Of a DNA stretch of 64,000 nt, positions 37,838 to 46,824 are shown piece after piece. The number at the start of each line of letters is the position of its first letter. Positions within the stretch are counted from its first letter, which is position 1. The notes beneath the pieces are model-generated. The model did not search any database. It was not told the DNA's origin and was given only the letters and a program-made list of their open reading frames with translations. The stretch is from Bartonella callosciuri (lineage in GTDB: Bacteria > Pseudomonadota > Alphaproteobacteria > Rhizobiales > Rhizobiaceae). The DNA is taken from NCBI RefSeq assembly GCF_014203215.1, contig NZ_JACHIM010000005.1, positions 62,001 through 126,000 of the forward strand, in the 5' to 3' direction. The translations under genes and the position numbers were made by a program.

Positions 37838-37860
37838 ATGACTGACAGTGTCAGACTTAT
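37838..37860 (+). promoter_or_regulatory. Candidate Mor/C-type activator site ahead of the lysis cassette
   Basis: The dyad CTGACA-g-TGTCAG lies at 37842-37854 within TGACTGACAGTGTCAGACTTAT. The same ~22-bp sequence, with C-to-T at one position, stands at 45346-45368 ahead of the head operon. Conservation between two otherwise unrelated intergenic regions, both at operon starts downstream of a Mor-like gene, supports a regulatory site. Confidence 0.65.
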
Positions 37861-37922
37861 ATTGGGGGGTGGAGATCCGATAAACTGCGAATGGATTTTT
37901 ATTATGCATTCAGTGGTTTGTT

Positions 37923-38504
37923 ATGGTTTCAATAGATACATCTTTTCTTCATAAGCTTGCTCCTAAATTGGTTCATCACACGCGGCAAGATCATATTATT
38001 GTTGAAATGGCACGTGTGCTTCCTGAAGCTTTGTCTTATGGTGCGATCACGACGTGTTTACGTGTTGCACATTTTTTAAGCCAATGTGCGCATGAGAGTG
38101 ACGGGTTTTTTACCGTTTGTGAATATGCCTCTGGGCGTGCTTATGAAGGACGCAAAGATTTAGGCAATGTTAAGCCTGGGGATGGCGTGCGCTTTAAGGG
38201 GCGTGGCTTAATCCAATTAACGGGGCGCAAGAATTATCAACGCTTTACACAGTTTTGGCGCTCAATCGATGAACAAGCGGTTGATTGTGAAGCTTTTCCA
38301 GAAGTGGTGGAAAAATTTCCGGTAGCGCTTTGGTCTGCCCTTTGGTTTTGGCAGATGAAAGGCTTGAATAGGTTAGCAGATCAAGATGATGTCGTGAGGA
38401 TTACCAAGGCGATTAATGGTGACAAGAATGGACTTGTGCAACGTTTGACCTATTTGAACCACGCCAAAAAGCTTTTGGGGATTGGAGGCGAGGCGAAGGT
38501 ATGA
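37923..38504 (+). CDS. Endolysin, glycoside hydrolase family 19
   Basis: A 193-aa chitinase-fold lysozyme: THCLRVAHFLSQCAHES-type segment (TTCLRVAHFLSQCAHESDGF) with catalytic Glu, EYASGRAYEGRKDLGN, RFKGRGLIQLTGRKNYQRF, and a terminal RITKAINGDKNGLVQRLTYL. GH19 endolysins cleave peptidoglycan glycan strands during phage lysis. No signal peptide is seen, so it should depend on the holin. It is first in the lysis cassette, with the holin-like gene overlapping its stop. Confidence 0.92.
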   Translation: MVSIDTSFLHKLAPKLVHHTRQDHIIVEMARVLPEALSYGAITTCLRVAHFLSQCAHESDGFFTVCEYASGRAYEGRKDLGNVKPGDGVRFKGRGLIQLTGRKNYQRFTQFWRSIDEQAVDCEAFPEVVEKFPVALWSALWFWQMKGLNRLADQDDVVRITKAINGDKNGLVQRLTYLNHAKKLLGIGGEAKV

Positions 38505-38788
38505 AACCGTCTTATCGTGGTTCTAGGCTCTATTTGTGGTGGTCCTTTTGGTTTGCTTGGGGGGGTATTTTTTTGCTTGTTTCTGGTGGTTTGTGGGGCG
38601 TGCCTGGCATTGTTGATATGGCAGGCATTTCTATTCCTTCGATGGTGGCGATCCTTGTTGGCAATTTGGGTGTGCACCGCGGTTTTGGCTCTTTGGATTT
38701 CTCCAATAGGAAGCATTCCCATAAGCGGCATACCAGCTCCTATGATGGCGGGGAGATAGTGGGGTGGGAGAATAAGCGCAATGTTTAG
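38501..38788 (+). CDS. Holin-like membrane protein
   Basis: A 95-aa protein with two hydrophobic segments (residues ~12-31 and ~37-57) and a charged C-terminal tail (NRKHSHKRHTSSYDGGE). Size, topology and position between endolysin and spanins fit a class II holin; no sequence family recognised. The ATGA overlap couples it to the endolysin and its end overlaps the i-spanin start. Confidence 0.6.
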   Translation: MKPSYRGSRLYLWWSFWFAWGGIFLLVSGGLWGVPGIVDMAGISIPSMVAILVGNLGVHRGFGSLDFSNRKHSHKRHTSSYDGGEIVGWENKRNV

Positions 38789-39122
38789 CCCTGTTTTGAA
38801 ACTGTCTTTGGGATTGTTGTTTTTGGCAAGTGTGTTGTTAGCGGCTTTTGGCTTTATGAAAGCTGAAATTTTAAAGGCGGAAAGGGCACGTGATTTGTAT
38901 TGGCAGTTGGAGATTGCCAAGGTTTCTTCTCGTGTACAGCTTGCGCAGGAGCGGCAGAGGCAAGCAGCGTGGGAAGCAGAGCATCAAGCGCAAGGGGTGA
39001 TTTTGGCTTTGGAACAAAAGCTTGTGAAAATGGAGGAGATCAATGCAGTCTTGCCAACTATTCCTGGTGGTGGCATTGGGCTTGAGCGTGTGCGCTTGCT
39101 CAACAACCAAGCCCGTGAATAG
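38781..39122 (+). CDS. i-spanin (Rz-like)
   Basis: A 113-aa protein with one N-terminal transmembrane helix (LKLSLGLLFLASVLLAAFGF) followed by a long charged coiled coil (KAERARDLYWQLEIAKVSSR, AWEAEHQAQGVILALEQKLV) and a Pro/Gly-rich end. This is the usual i-spanin layout for disrupting the outer membrane with an Rz1-type lipoprotein. The o-spanin gene starts inside it in another frame. Confidence 0.75.
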   Translation: MFSPVLKLSLGLLFLASVLLAAFGFMKAEILKAERARDLYWQLEIAKVSSRVQLAQERQRQAAWEAEHQAQGVILALEQKLVKMEEINAVLPTIPGGGIGLERVRLLNNQARE

Positions 39123-39330
39123 CTTTTTTGATCGGTTTTTATCGGTTGAATTGCCACCTGTTGTTCGCATGGCGTGTTCCCGCCCTTCTTTACTGCCAGA
39201 GCGTGCTTTGAATGCGCGTGAAGTGGTGCGTTATTGGAGCCGTGATCGCGCTGCTTTATTGATTTGCGAACAGCGTAGAGGAGCTGCGGTTAAAGCAATT
39301 CTAGGCAAAAGAGAGGGGACTTTCAAGTGA
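39043..39330 (+). CDS. o-spanin lipoprotein (Rz1-like), embedded start
   Basis: A 95-aa lipoprotein with signal peptide and lipobox: MQSCQLFLVVALGLSVCACS. The rest is short, with a Pro-containing region (VELPPVVRMACSRPSLLPER). Its first 80 bases lie inside the Rz-like gene in the +1 frame, the classic overlapping spanin arrangement. It is longer than lambda Rz1 and extends past the end of Rz. Confidence 0.7.
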   Translation: MQSCQLFLVVALGLSVCACSTTKPVNSFFDRFLSVELPPVVRMACSRPSLLPERALNAREVVRYWSRDRAALLICEQRRGAAVKAILGKREGTFK

Positions 39331-39641
39331 ATTTGGATATCAGTGTTGCGAATGGCTGGTTGTCTTTATTGTTATCGATTGTTGCGATTTGTGGGGTTTT
39401 GAGAGCTTGTTTTTCTTCTGGCGCGCGGGAAATGCTGAAAGATCTCGTGGTGCTTAAAGAGCGTGTGCAGAAGTTAGAAACGGAGATAGATTTTTTGCCT
39501 GATCGCGATGCGTTGCAAAGATTGGAAGTGAATATGGAAAAATTGAATGGTCGCCTCAACACGCTTTCTGCGCAATTGCAACCGGTGGCGGCGATAGGTG
39601 AGCGCTTGCAAGAGTTTTTACTGGAGAATGCCAAGAAATGA
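39327..39641 (+). CDS. DUF2730 family phage protein
   Basis: A 104-aa protein with one N-terminal transmembrane helix (GWLSLLLSIVAICGVLRACF) and a coiled-coil tail (VLKERVQKLETEIDFLPDRD, ALQRLEVNMEKLNGRLNTLS). DUF2730 proteins occur between lysis and terminase genes of Mu-like phages. It starts at GTG 39327, overlapping the previous stop. Function unknown. Confidence 0.75.
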   Translation: MNLDISVANGWLSLLLSIVAICGVLRACFSSGAREMLKDLVVLKERVQKLETEIDFLPDRDALQRLEVNMEKLNGRLNTLSAQLQPVAAIGERLQEFLLENAKK

Positions 39642-39994
39642 AAGCAGATATGGATAAAATCATCCGTGAAGAAGCCCGATTGATTATTTTAAAAGGGCTT
39701 GCTTGTGAGCGTAGCGAAACTTTATCGAGTGCGATGATTGAGCGGCTTTTATACAGTTATGGCATCCGGCGTGATCGCAATTTTGTGCATAATGAGCTCA
39801 TTTGGATGGAAGATCAAGGCGCTGTCACATTAAAACAGGTGGGTTCGGTTTTTCTTGCGGCGTTAACAGAACGTGGAGCACGTCATTTAGACCGGAGCTT
39901 TTCCATTGAGGAGATTAAGCGGCCTAAACGTTCATCAATAAAAGACGAGGTGAAGGATGCGCAAGGTCGGGCGTGGATGTTTAACGGCGATTGA
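39638..39994 (+). CDS. Mu gp26-like protein, winged-helix type
   Basis: A 118-aa protein (REEARLIILKGLACERSETL, SSAMIERLLYSYGIRRDRNF, ALTERGARHLDRSFSIEEIK) that looks like a small winged-helix protein, as found before the DUF3486 and terminase genes in Mu-like phages. The ATG overlaps the DUF2730 stop by four bases. A role in small-terminase function is possible but unproven. Confidence 0.65.
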   Translation: MKADMDKIIREEARLIILKGLACERSETLSSAMIERLLYSYGIRRDRNFVHNELIWMEDQGAVTLKQVGSVFLAALTERGARHLDRSFSIEEIKRPKRSSIKDEVKDAQGRAWMFNGD

Positions 39995-40531
39995 TTTATT
40001 GCCACAAGCTTGTGATCAGATTATTGCTGCGGCTGCTGAGGCTTTAAATGGGCGTGAGAAGACACAAATGGCTATTTATGATGAGTTTAAAGCGGCTTTG
40101 AAGGCTTTACAAAAAGAAACGGGTTTAAGCTTTTCTATTCCCTCCTTTTCCAGTTTTAATCGTTATTCTTTGCGTTTAGCGATGATATCGCGGCGTTTAG
40201 AACAAACCCGTGAAATTGCAGCAAGCCTCTCCCAGCGCTTTGATGCCAAAGCTTCTGACAATATTACTCTGTTGACGGCAGCGGCGATTAAAGAACTGAT
40301 ATTTTCGACGTTAAGCAGTGGAAAAGTCTTTCACCAAAGGCGGCACAAGAATTGGCTAATGCGCTCAAAGGGGTTTTGGCGGCTGAACATTTGTCGACCA
40401 CCAGACGGCAAAAGTTGGAAAAAGATTTTACCACCAAAGCAAGCAAAGCGGTTGATGTAGCAGCAGCGGGGCTCTCAAAAGAGACGGCACGTGCTATCCG
40501 TGCACAAGTGTTGGGAGTGAAAAATGGCTGA
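39957..40531 (+). pseudogene. Frameshifted DUF3486 protein (Mu gp27, putative small terminase)
   Basis: The frame runs MRKVGRGCLTAIDLLPQACD, AIYDEFKAALKALQKETGLS, FSIPSFSSFNRYSLRLAMIS. It is lost near 40310-40325; in the next frame the family C-terminus continues KSLSPKAAQELANALKGVLA, STTRRQKLEKDFTTKA, and ARAIRAQVLGVKNG-stop at 40531, overlapping the terminase start as expected. DUF3486 is thought to be the small terminase in Mu-like phages. The frameshift removes the last ~70 residues. Confidence 0.8.
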
Positions 40532-42146
40532 ACAGCCCCCTCTAGAAAATCATGCCTTTGCGCATCAAAGTGGTTTTGATATTTGGCAGACGAGTGCTTT
40601 TCCCCAAGAGCAAGATCCTTTAGCGGAAGGTGTTTTGATGGCGCATCAACGCACATGGATTGAAGATAAGTCCCCGTTAAAATTGGTTGAAAAGGGGCGA
40701 CGCACCGGCATTACTTTTGCGGAAGCTTTGGATGATACTTTGATTGCTGCAGCGACGCTTGAGGCTGGTGGCAATAATGTTTTTTACATTGGAGACACCA
40801 AAGAAAAGGGACGCGAATTTATTGGTTATGTGAGCAATTTTTCCAGGGCTATTACCAGCAATAGTGGGGATGTGGAGGAGTTTTTATTCTCGGATCAAAG
40901 GGCGGATGGGTCAACAAAATATATCTCAGCTTATCGGGTGCGTTTTGCTTCAGGTTTTCGGATTGAGGCGCTTTCTAGCCGCCCTGAAAACATTCGGGGG
41001 TTGCAGGGCATTGTGGTGATTAACGAGGCGGCGTTTCATCAAGATATGCGCGCTGTTTTGGATGCGGTCAATGCTTTGTTGATTTGGGGAGGCAAGATCC
41101 GTGTGATCTCCACCCATAACGGTGTGTTAAACCCTTTCAATGAATTAATCCGTGAAGCGCGAGCGGGCAAAGTGCCTTTTTCGGTGCATTGTTACTCCTT
41201 TGGTATAGCGGTTAAAAATGGCTTGTTTAAACGGGTTTGTGCTATAAAGGGGGAGGTGTGGAGTTTAGCCTCTGAACAACGATGGGAACAGCAGATTCGT
41301 GCTTCTTATGGGGTGCGTTTGAGTGCGATGCGGCAAGAATTAGATGCCATACCGGCTGATCAAGAAGGGGCGGCTTTAACGCGTTTGCAGATTGAAAATT
41401 GTTGTGCGCCAGATATTGCGGTGTTGCGTTTTGCTTGTGTGGATGAGTTTAAAAACCAATCGGAACATCAACGAAGTGTTGCTGCTTTTGCTTGGTGTGA
41501 GAAGCATGTAAAACCTTTTCATGCTGGGCTTGACCGGCGGCGTCAACATGTTTTTGGTGTTGATTTTGCCCGCAGTGGGGATGCGACATCGATTGTGGTG
41601 ATGGAAGTGGGACAAGATCTGGTGCGCCGTGTGCGGTTTATGGTGGAATTGCGCAATACGCCGTTTGATCAACAAAGAGAGATTTTATTTTATGTGGTGA
41701 ATGGCTTGCCACGTTTGTTGGGGGGCGCTTTGGATGCGCGGGGCAATGGGGCTTATTTAGCGGAAAAGACGGTGCAGCGTTATGGGGGGCTTGTAAAGGA
41801 AGTACAATTGTCGCAAAGTTGGTATGGCAAGGAGATGCCGGCTTATTTAGAAGCTTTTGGGGATGGGTCCATTGTTTTGCCGCGCGATAGTGACATTGTT
41901 GCCGATCATCAAGCACTTGCTTATGTCAATGGCATTGTGAAAATTCCTGACAATCATCGTTTTAAAGGCAGTGATGGCTTTATGCGCCATGGGGATAGTG
42001 CGATTGCTTGTGCTTTGGCTTATTTTGCTAGCCGGCAAACGCCTGAAATTTATGAGTATACGCCTGTGAGAGAGGCTTATGGTTTTGAGGAAAGCCCGCT
42101 TTTTTCAACTCCTTTTTTTTCAACAATGCGCTCAAAGATTTATTGA
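40524..42146 (+). CDS. Terminase large subunit (Mu gp28-like)
   Basis: A 540-aa packaging motor. The ATPase part has the Walker A-like VEKGRRTGITFAEALDD and Walker B GIVVINEAAFHQD, with VISTHNGVLNPFNELIREAR as the coupling region. The C-terminal nuclease has GVDFARSGDATSIVVMEVG (catalytic Asp) and GGALDARGNGAYLAEK. It cuts and pumps phage DNA into the prohead. It is intact and opens the head operon; the start overlaps the DUF3486 remnant. Confidence 0.92.
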   Translation: MAEQPPLENHAFAHQSGFDIWQTSAFPQEQDPLAEGVLMAHQRTWIEDKSPLKLVEKGRRTGITFAEALDDTLIAAATLEAGGNNVFYIGDTKEKGREFIGYVSNFSRAITSNSGDVEEFLFSDQRADGSTKYISAYRVRFASGFRIEALSSRPENIRGLQGIVVINEAAFHQDMRAVLDAVNALLIWGGKIRVISTHNGVLNPFNELIREARAGKVPFSVHCYSFGIAVKNGLFKRVCAIKGEVWSLASEQRWEQQIRASYGVRLSAMRQELDAIPADQEGAALTRLQIENCCAPDIAVLRFACVDEFKNQSEHQRSVAAFAWCEKHVKPFHAGLDRRRQHVFGVDFARSGDATSIVVMEVGQDLVRRVRFMVELRNTPFDQQREILFYVVNGLPRLLGGALDARGNGAYLAEKTVQRYGGLVKEVQLSQSWYGKEMPAYLEAFGDGSIVLPRDSDIVADHQALAYVNGIVKIPDNHRFKGSDGFMRHGDSAIACALAYFASRQTPEIYEYTPVREAYGFEESPLFSTPFFSTMRSKIY

Positions 42147-42158
42147 TGGGATAATGAG

Positions 42159-43736
42159 ATGGTAAAACTGGTTGATCAATGGGGCAGGGCACTCCATATC
42201 AAAGGGCTAGAGCGGGAGGTGGCAGCGCCTAGCATTGGCGGTGTTCGTGATGTGTGGTCGCAAACCATTGTCAGTGGTCTGACCTCTGCGCAACTTGCTG
42301 ATATTTTGCAACAGGCAGCACGGGGTGCTCCAGAGCAGTTTTTTCAACTTGCCGATGATATGGAAGAGCGTGATTTGCATTATCGTGCTGTGCTTGGCAT
42401 GCGTAAAAATGCACTCACAGGGGTAGAACCTGGGGTCATGGCGGCAAGCAACAGTGCACAGGACAAAAAGATAGCGGATGCTGTTCGAGAAGTGATAAGT
42501 GCGCCGACCTTTGTTGATGATTATGTGACGGATTTATTAGATGCTTTGGGAAAAGGCTATGCGGTTGTTGAAACCTTGTGGGATAAGAGTGCCAAGGAAT
42601 GGGGGCCGGTTGCTTGGAAATGGCGTGACCAGCGGTTTTTTCAATTGGATCGACGGGATGGCTTTCATTTGCGTTTAAAAGAAGAGGGATCTCTTCATGT
42701 AAGTGAACTGCCTGCTTATAAATTTTCCATTCACAGACCAAAGTTAAAAAGTGGTTTGCCTATCCGTACGGGGCTTGCACGGCTTGCGGCTTGGGCATTT
42801 TTGTTTAAGTCTTATACACTGAAAGATTGGATGGCCTTCTTAGAAGTTTACGGCATGCCTTTGCGTGTTGGCAAATATGGTGCGAGCTCTTCTCATGAGG
42901 AGCGGCGGGTTCTCATTCAAGCGGTGCGTGATTTATCCAGTGATGCGGCAGCGATCATTCCCAAGGAGATGGAGATTGAATTTATTGAAGCAGCGGGGGG
43001 CAGTGGCAATGCGGTTTTTGCTGCGAAGGCTGAATATTTAGATCGGCAGATCTCAAAAGGTGTGTTGGGACAAACGATGACGACGGATGATGGTTCGTCC
43101 TTTTCACAAGCGCGTATACATGAAAATGTGCGTCATGATATTGCCAGAGCTGATGCACGGCAATTGGCGTTAACGGCTAATCGTGATTTGATTGTGCCCT
43201 TTGTTGAGATTAATTTTGGACGCCAAGAACGCCCTCCCCTTGTCTATTGGCCGATTTCTGAGAATGAAGATATTAAAGCCATAAGTGATGCGCTGCAAAA
43301 ACTTGTTCCCTTGGGGTTGCGTGTTGGGGCGCAAGAAGTGCGCAATAAGATTGGCTTTTCGCAACCAACAAAAGAGGAAGATGTTTTAAAGGCTCCTGAT
43401 AATGCGCCTGATGATGAGAGGGGACAAAAGGCTCATGTTTGTGCTGATCGTGGGGGTGCTTTTGATGTTTCTGTGACAAGAAAGCAGGGTGAAGGAGAGC
43501 AGGGTGGGAAACATCATGACGAATTGGACCGGCTTTCTGAAGAAGCTTTAAGTGACTGGGAAGAGGATTTAGAACCTCTTTTAGAGCCTTTTAAAAAGCT
43601 TGTGAGAGAAGCAACCAGTTATGAGGATATCCTCAAAGACTTGGATGAATTGCTTGGTGAAATGGATCATCACGCATTAGCAGCGCGCTTGGCAAAGGTG
43701 CAAATGATTGCACGTGGGCTTGGGTATCATGGATGA
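42159..43736 (+). CDS. Portal protein, DUF935 family (Mu gp29-like)
   Basis: A 525-aa portal: SGLTSAQLADILQQAARGAP, AVLGMRKNALTGVEPGV, YAVVETLWDKSAKEWGPVAW, LKDWMAFLEVYGMPLRVGKY, and QTMTTDDGSSFSQARIHENV. It should form the dodecameric DNA gate at the capsid vertex. A low-complexity insert at residues ~410-450 (NAPDDERGQKAHVCADRGGA) precedes a C-terminal helical part. It is open throughout. Confidence 0.92.
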   Translation: MVKLVDQWGRALHIKGLEREVAAPSIGGVRDVWSQTIVSGLTSAQLADILQQAARGAPEQFFQLADDMEERDLHYRAVLGMRKNALTGVEPGVMAASNSAQDKKIADAVREVISAPTFVDDYVTDLLDALGKGYAVVETLWDKSAKEWGPVAWKWRDQRFFQLDRRDGFHLRLKEEGSLHVSELPAYKFSIHRPKLKSGLPIRTGLARLAAWAFLFKSYTLKDWMAFLEVYGMPLRVGKYGASSSHEERRVLIQAVRDLSSDAAAIIPKEMEIEFIEAAGGSGNAVFAAKAEYLDRQISKGVLGQTMTTDDGSSFSQARIHENVRHDIARADARQLALTANRDLIVPFVEINFGRQERPPLVYWPISENEDIKAISDALQKLVPLGLRVGAQEVRNKIGFSQPTKEEDVLKAPDNAPDDERGQKAHVCADRGGAFDVSVTRKQGEGEQGGKHHDELDRLSEEALSDWEEDLEPLLEPFKKLVREATSYEDILKDLDELLGEMDHHALAARLAKVQMIARGLGYHG

Positions 43737-44935
43737 GGAACTTTTTAAAACCGCCCCTAAAGAGGTCACCCGTTATTTTGAAGCCAAGGCTCTTGTTCCA
43801 AGCTTTGATTGGCGTGATGTGGCACCAGAAGAGCATGCATTTTCCTTTACGGTGGCAAAATCGGTGGGCTATGACATTTTGGATTGATTTTAAAGCAGCC
43901 GTTGAAGAGGCAATAAAGTATCAACGCCCTCTGCAAGAGTTTCAAAAAAATCTGATGCCGCTTTTACAGGAAAAGGGCTGGTGGGGGAAAAAATTAGCAA
44001 TTGATCCTGTGAGTGGTGAAAAGAGCGTGGTGCAATTAGGGAGTCCGAGACGCTTAGAGACGGTCTATTGGGCCAATACCATGAGTGCCCATGCGGCAGG
44101 TGAGTGGGAGCGTACACAAAATAATAAAGCGTTTTTGCCCTATCTCACCTATGCTTTGTCCAGTTCAGAACATAAGCGTTTAGAACATGAAAGTTGGGTG
44201 GGGTTTACCGCACCTGTTGATGATCCGGTTTGGGATTGGCTTTATCCGCCCAATGGTTGGCGGTGTAAATGCAGTGTGCGACAGGTAAGCCGTTATGAAG
44301 CAGACAATTTAGGCTATGAAGAGGGGGCAGAGCCCCTTCATGTGGAACAGAAACTTTGGCACAATAAGCGGACGGGGAAAGTTGAGAAGATACCAGCAGG
44401 CATTGATCCTGGTTGGCATTTGAACCCTGGGAAGCATCGGGCGCAAAATTTAAGCCGTTTTTTGAGTGATAAAGTCTCTGTGATGGGGGACAATCGCAAG
44501 CGCATTGCCATTGAAGATATTGTGGGTTCGCCGCCTTTGGAAGCGATGTTTGAAGGACGTATGCCGCACGGGTTTATTCCCATTGCCCCAATGATACAAA
44601 AGGTGCGTGATGTTTTTGCAGCGGAAAGTTCTCTTATTCGCTTATCTTCAGACAGTGTAAAACATATTTTGTTAGAGCATCAAGCGCGTGCTCTTCATTT
44701 GGATGATTTTCGTGGCGCCATTCAAACACTCATAAAACCCCATGGCATTATGAGGCGAAAAGGTGTGCCGAGCGTTGTGTTTTTGGGTGAAAATGATGGG
44801 GCATGGTGGCGCTTAGCAGTTAAATTTGTGGTAAGAAAACAAGAATGGTGGCTGACCTCCATGCATAAAAAAAGCTTCAGAGAAATTGGACGCTTATTGG
44901 ATGCGGCTGAAAAAAAGGGTGAGAGATTATTTTGA
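43729..44935 (+). pseudogene. Frameshifted Mu F-like minor head protein
   Basis: The natural start is ATG 43729 (MDEELFKTAPKEVTRYFEAK, then LVPSFDWRDVAPEEHAF), which meets a stop near 43886. In the next frame the protein continues DFKAAVEEAIKYQRPLQEFQ, RRLETVYWANTMSAHAAGEW, WLYPPNGWRCKCSVRQVSRY and a C-terminal extension with RLSSDSVKHILLEHQARAL. This is the SPP1 gp7/Mu F family needed for head assembly. The 400-aa open frame starting at 43733 in the second frame has an artefactual N-terminus. A single indel at about 43885 breaks it. Confidence 0.8.
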
Positions 44936-45345
44936 CGTTTCATACCATTCTCAAAAGGCACTCTTTTACGGTGCTACAATAGGATAAAACCACGTAAAGC
45001 CATGTGATCTTAGCGGAAAAGGTGCAAGGGAAAATGAGAAGGCGTGGAGGGCGGTCAACTCCTCGCAGATCCGGTAAAACCGTCCTGGTATAACTGGCTC
45101 ACGCCTCGTGGATAATGTAGCAGTTTAAAAGTTCAAAAGCAAATTTAAAAAAAACGCTCTAGGAGCAGCGTTGTTATGTGGAGTGATATTTGTACCTTTC
45201 ACTTCACAACGGCGCTCTATCGCCTTTGAAGTGCCTTTGAAAACGATTTTATGGGATGGTCTGGCAGGAGGTTTTCTCTCACAAGAAGAGAAGAAGAATA
45301 GGAAAAAGAGTGCTTTTTAAAGTGCTTTTTTGAGAAATGTTCTTT
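44936..45345 (+). other. Non-coding gap between head genes, with array C
   Basis: No gene. A GC-richer stretch at 45010-45115 could fold: GGCGTG near 45042 pairs with CACGCC near 45104. A short hairpin AACGCT/AGCGTT lies at about 45150-45170. Two CTTTGAA motifs 11 bp apart at 45224 and 45235 match the arrays at the island edges. Confidence 0.5.
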
Positions 45346-45368
45346 TGACTGACAGTGTTAGACTTATG
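45346..45368 (+). promoter_or_regulatory. Second copy of the candidate late-activator site
   Basis: CTGACAGTGTTAG at 45349-45361 inside GACTGACAGTGTTAGACTTAT, 60 bp upstream of the protease gene. It differs from the copy at 37838 at one position. It should drive the protease-decoration-capsid-tail operon if it is a Mor/C-type site. Confidence 0.65.
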
Positions 45369-45427
45369 AGATGCGTAAGTTTCATGCATTGTATTGCCAA
45401 TGACAATTGTAAAGCAATAGGCAATGT

Positions 45428-46471
45428 ATGGAGCAAGAATTTCACGAAAATGGCGAAGATGGGTATGCTGAGATATGTCATGACGGGACATTTTATGGCA
45501 AATTGATTGACCTTTGCCCAGGTGTTTTATGCAAAGACATTTTCTGCCAAGATATCACCGTTAGCCAAGCACCTGAGTGGGTAGAGCTTTTGCCCAAAGG
45601 GCCGCATGTGAAGGCACGTGATGGCAGGCAATGGCATTATAACTCACAAACCATTTTAAAAGCTTTTGCAGCCAATAAAGGACCGCTTGTAATTGATTAT
45701 GAGCATGGGCAACATCACCGTGCGAGAAATGGTTTAGAAGCGCCTGCCAGTGGTTGGATTGAAGAGTTAGCAGAGCGGGATGGTGCGATTTGGGGGCGGG
45801 TTAAATGGACCGATATGGCAAGCAAAAAAATTATCGCCCAAGAATATCGCTATCTTTCGCCGGAATTTAGGCATTCGAAGAAAGGTGAAATTTTGAATTT
45901 AGCTGGTGCTGGTTTGGTGAACCGTCCAGCTCTTGTCATGACGGCTTTAAGCCGTGAACAACCTTCCCCTATTATAACCTTGACGGAGAAAATGATGGAT
46001 TTGACAGCCATTGCCAGTGCACTCTCGCTGGCAGAAGATGCTAAAGCGGATGAGGTTTTAGCAACGCTTAAAGCGCGCGAAAAGGAACGCGTGGAGCTTT
46101 GTGCGCAATTAACACAAGCGCGAGAAGATTTAGCGCTTTTGCGGGAAGAGCAGAAAAATGCCGCTATTGAGAGTCTTTTAGACAAGGCCATTGAAGAGGG
46201 CAAGATTTTGCCTGCTGTCCGCGAAGAATACCGTGCGCTCTGTAGCCTTGAAGGAGGGATGGAGCATTTTAAAAGTTTGGTCGAAAAATTGCCAGCGCTT
46301 GCCTCCACAAGCTCTTTAGAAGTGTGTGCCTTGGTGCAAGAACCAAAGCTTGCGCCAGAAGAGATTGCTCTTGCAGCACGCCATTATCAGGAAGAGCAGA
46401 AGAAAAAAGGCTGGGACATCACTATTAGCCAAGCGGTTGAGCATATTTGCGAGCAAAAGGAGTACCAATGA
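45428..46471 (+). CDS. Head maturation protease/scaffold (Mu gp32-like)
   Basis: A 347-aa protein with an N-terminal protease part (EWVELLPKGPHVKARDGRQW, PLVIDYEHGQHHRARNGLEA, PASGWIEELAERDGAIWGRV, EYRYLSPEFRHSKKGEILNL) and a C-terminal helical scaffold (residues ~200-340, VLATLKAREKERVELCAQLT). In Mu the I protein cleaves the scaffold encoded by its own 3' part (Z). An ATG at about 45428 is followed by an N-terminal Cys-rich stretch (LIDLCPGVLCKDIFC) I do not know from the family. Confidence 0.88.
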   Translation: MEQEFHENGEDGYAEICHDGTFYGKLIDLCPGVLCKDIFCQDITVSQAPEWVELLPKGPHVKARDGRQWHYNSQTILKAFAANKGPLVIDYEHGQHHRARNGLEAPASGWIEELAERDGAIWGRVKWTDMASKKIIAQEYRYLSPEFRHSKKGEILNLAGAGLVNRPALVMTALSREQPSPIITLTEKMMDLTAIASALSLAEDAKADEVLATLKAREKERVELCAQLTQAREDLALLREEQKNAAIESLLDKAIEEGKILPAVREEYRALCSLEGGMEHFKSLVEKLPALASTSSLEVCALVQEPKLAPEEIALAARHYQEEQKKKGWDITISQAVEHICEQKEYQ

Positions 46472-46812
46472 TGAGTACGATGATTTTGATTAAATCTTTT
46501 TGCGCTGCTGCAGAGATTTCGCCTTATTGCATTGTTGCAGCGCGCACCGACGGAATGGTGGCAACGGCGACTGGTAAGGGTGATAAATTATTAGGAACAG
46601 CTGGCTCTTTGCGTGCAAAGGCTGGTGAGATGCTTGATGTTGGCCAATGTGGTTGGGGCGAAGTGGTTTGTGGGGGCAATGTTTCCTTTGGCGATTTTTT
46701 GACCTCTGACCCAAAGGGGCACGCCATAAGGGCTGAAGCTGCAGATCGCACCATTGGTATTGCCATGAGTGATGGCTCTGCTGGTGATGTTATTTCTTTT
46801 AAAATAAATTAA
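46468..46812 (+). CDS. Capsid decoration-type protein (DUF2190-like)
   Basis: A 114-aa protein (ISPYCIVAARTDGMVATATG, KGDKLLGTAGSLRAKAGEML, GRTIGIAMSDGSAGD-type end) rich in Gly/Ala beta turns, like the small capsid-accessory proteins placed between protease and major capsid in Mu-like phages. AAGGAGTACCA precedes ATGATG at 46468, overlapping the protease stop. Confidence 0.75.
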   Translation: MMSTMILIKSFCAAAEISPYCIVAARTDGMVATATGKGDKLLGTAGSLRAKAGEMLDVGQCGWGEVVCGGNVSFGDFLTSDPKGHAIRAEAADRTIGIAMSDGSAGDVISFKIN

Positions 46813-46824
46813 TCGAGGCTTAAA

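Noticed and set aside
40288-40656. 122-aa minus-strand frame at the DUF3486/terminase junction
   Set aside because: The plus strand here continues the DUF3486 C-terminus and the terminase start; the minus frame is a shadow.
45010-45115. Structured RNA between the F-like gene and the protease gene
   Set aside because: GC-richer and able to form a 6-bp closing stem, but no known RNA family or covariation can be shown from one sequence.
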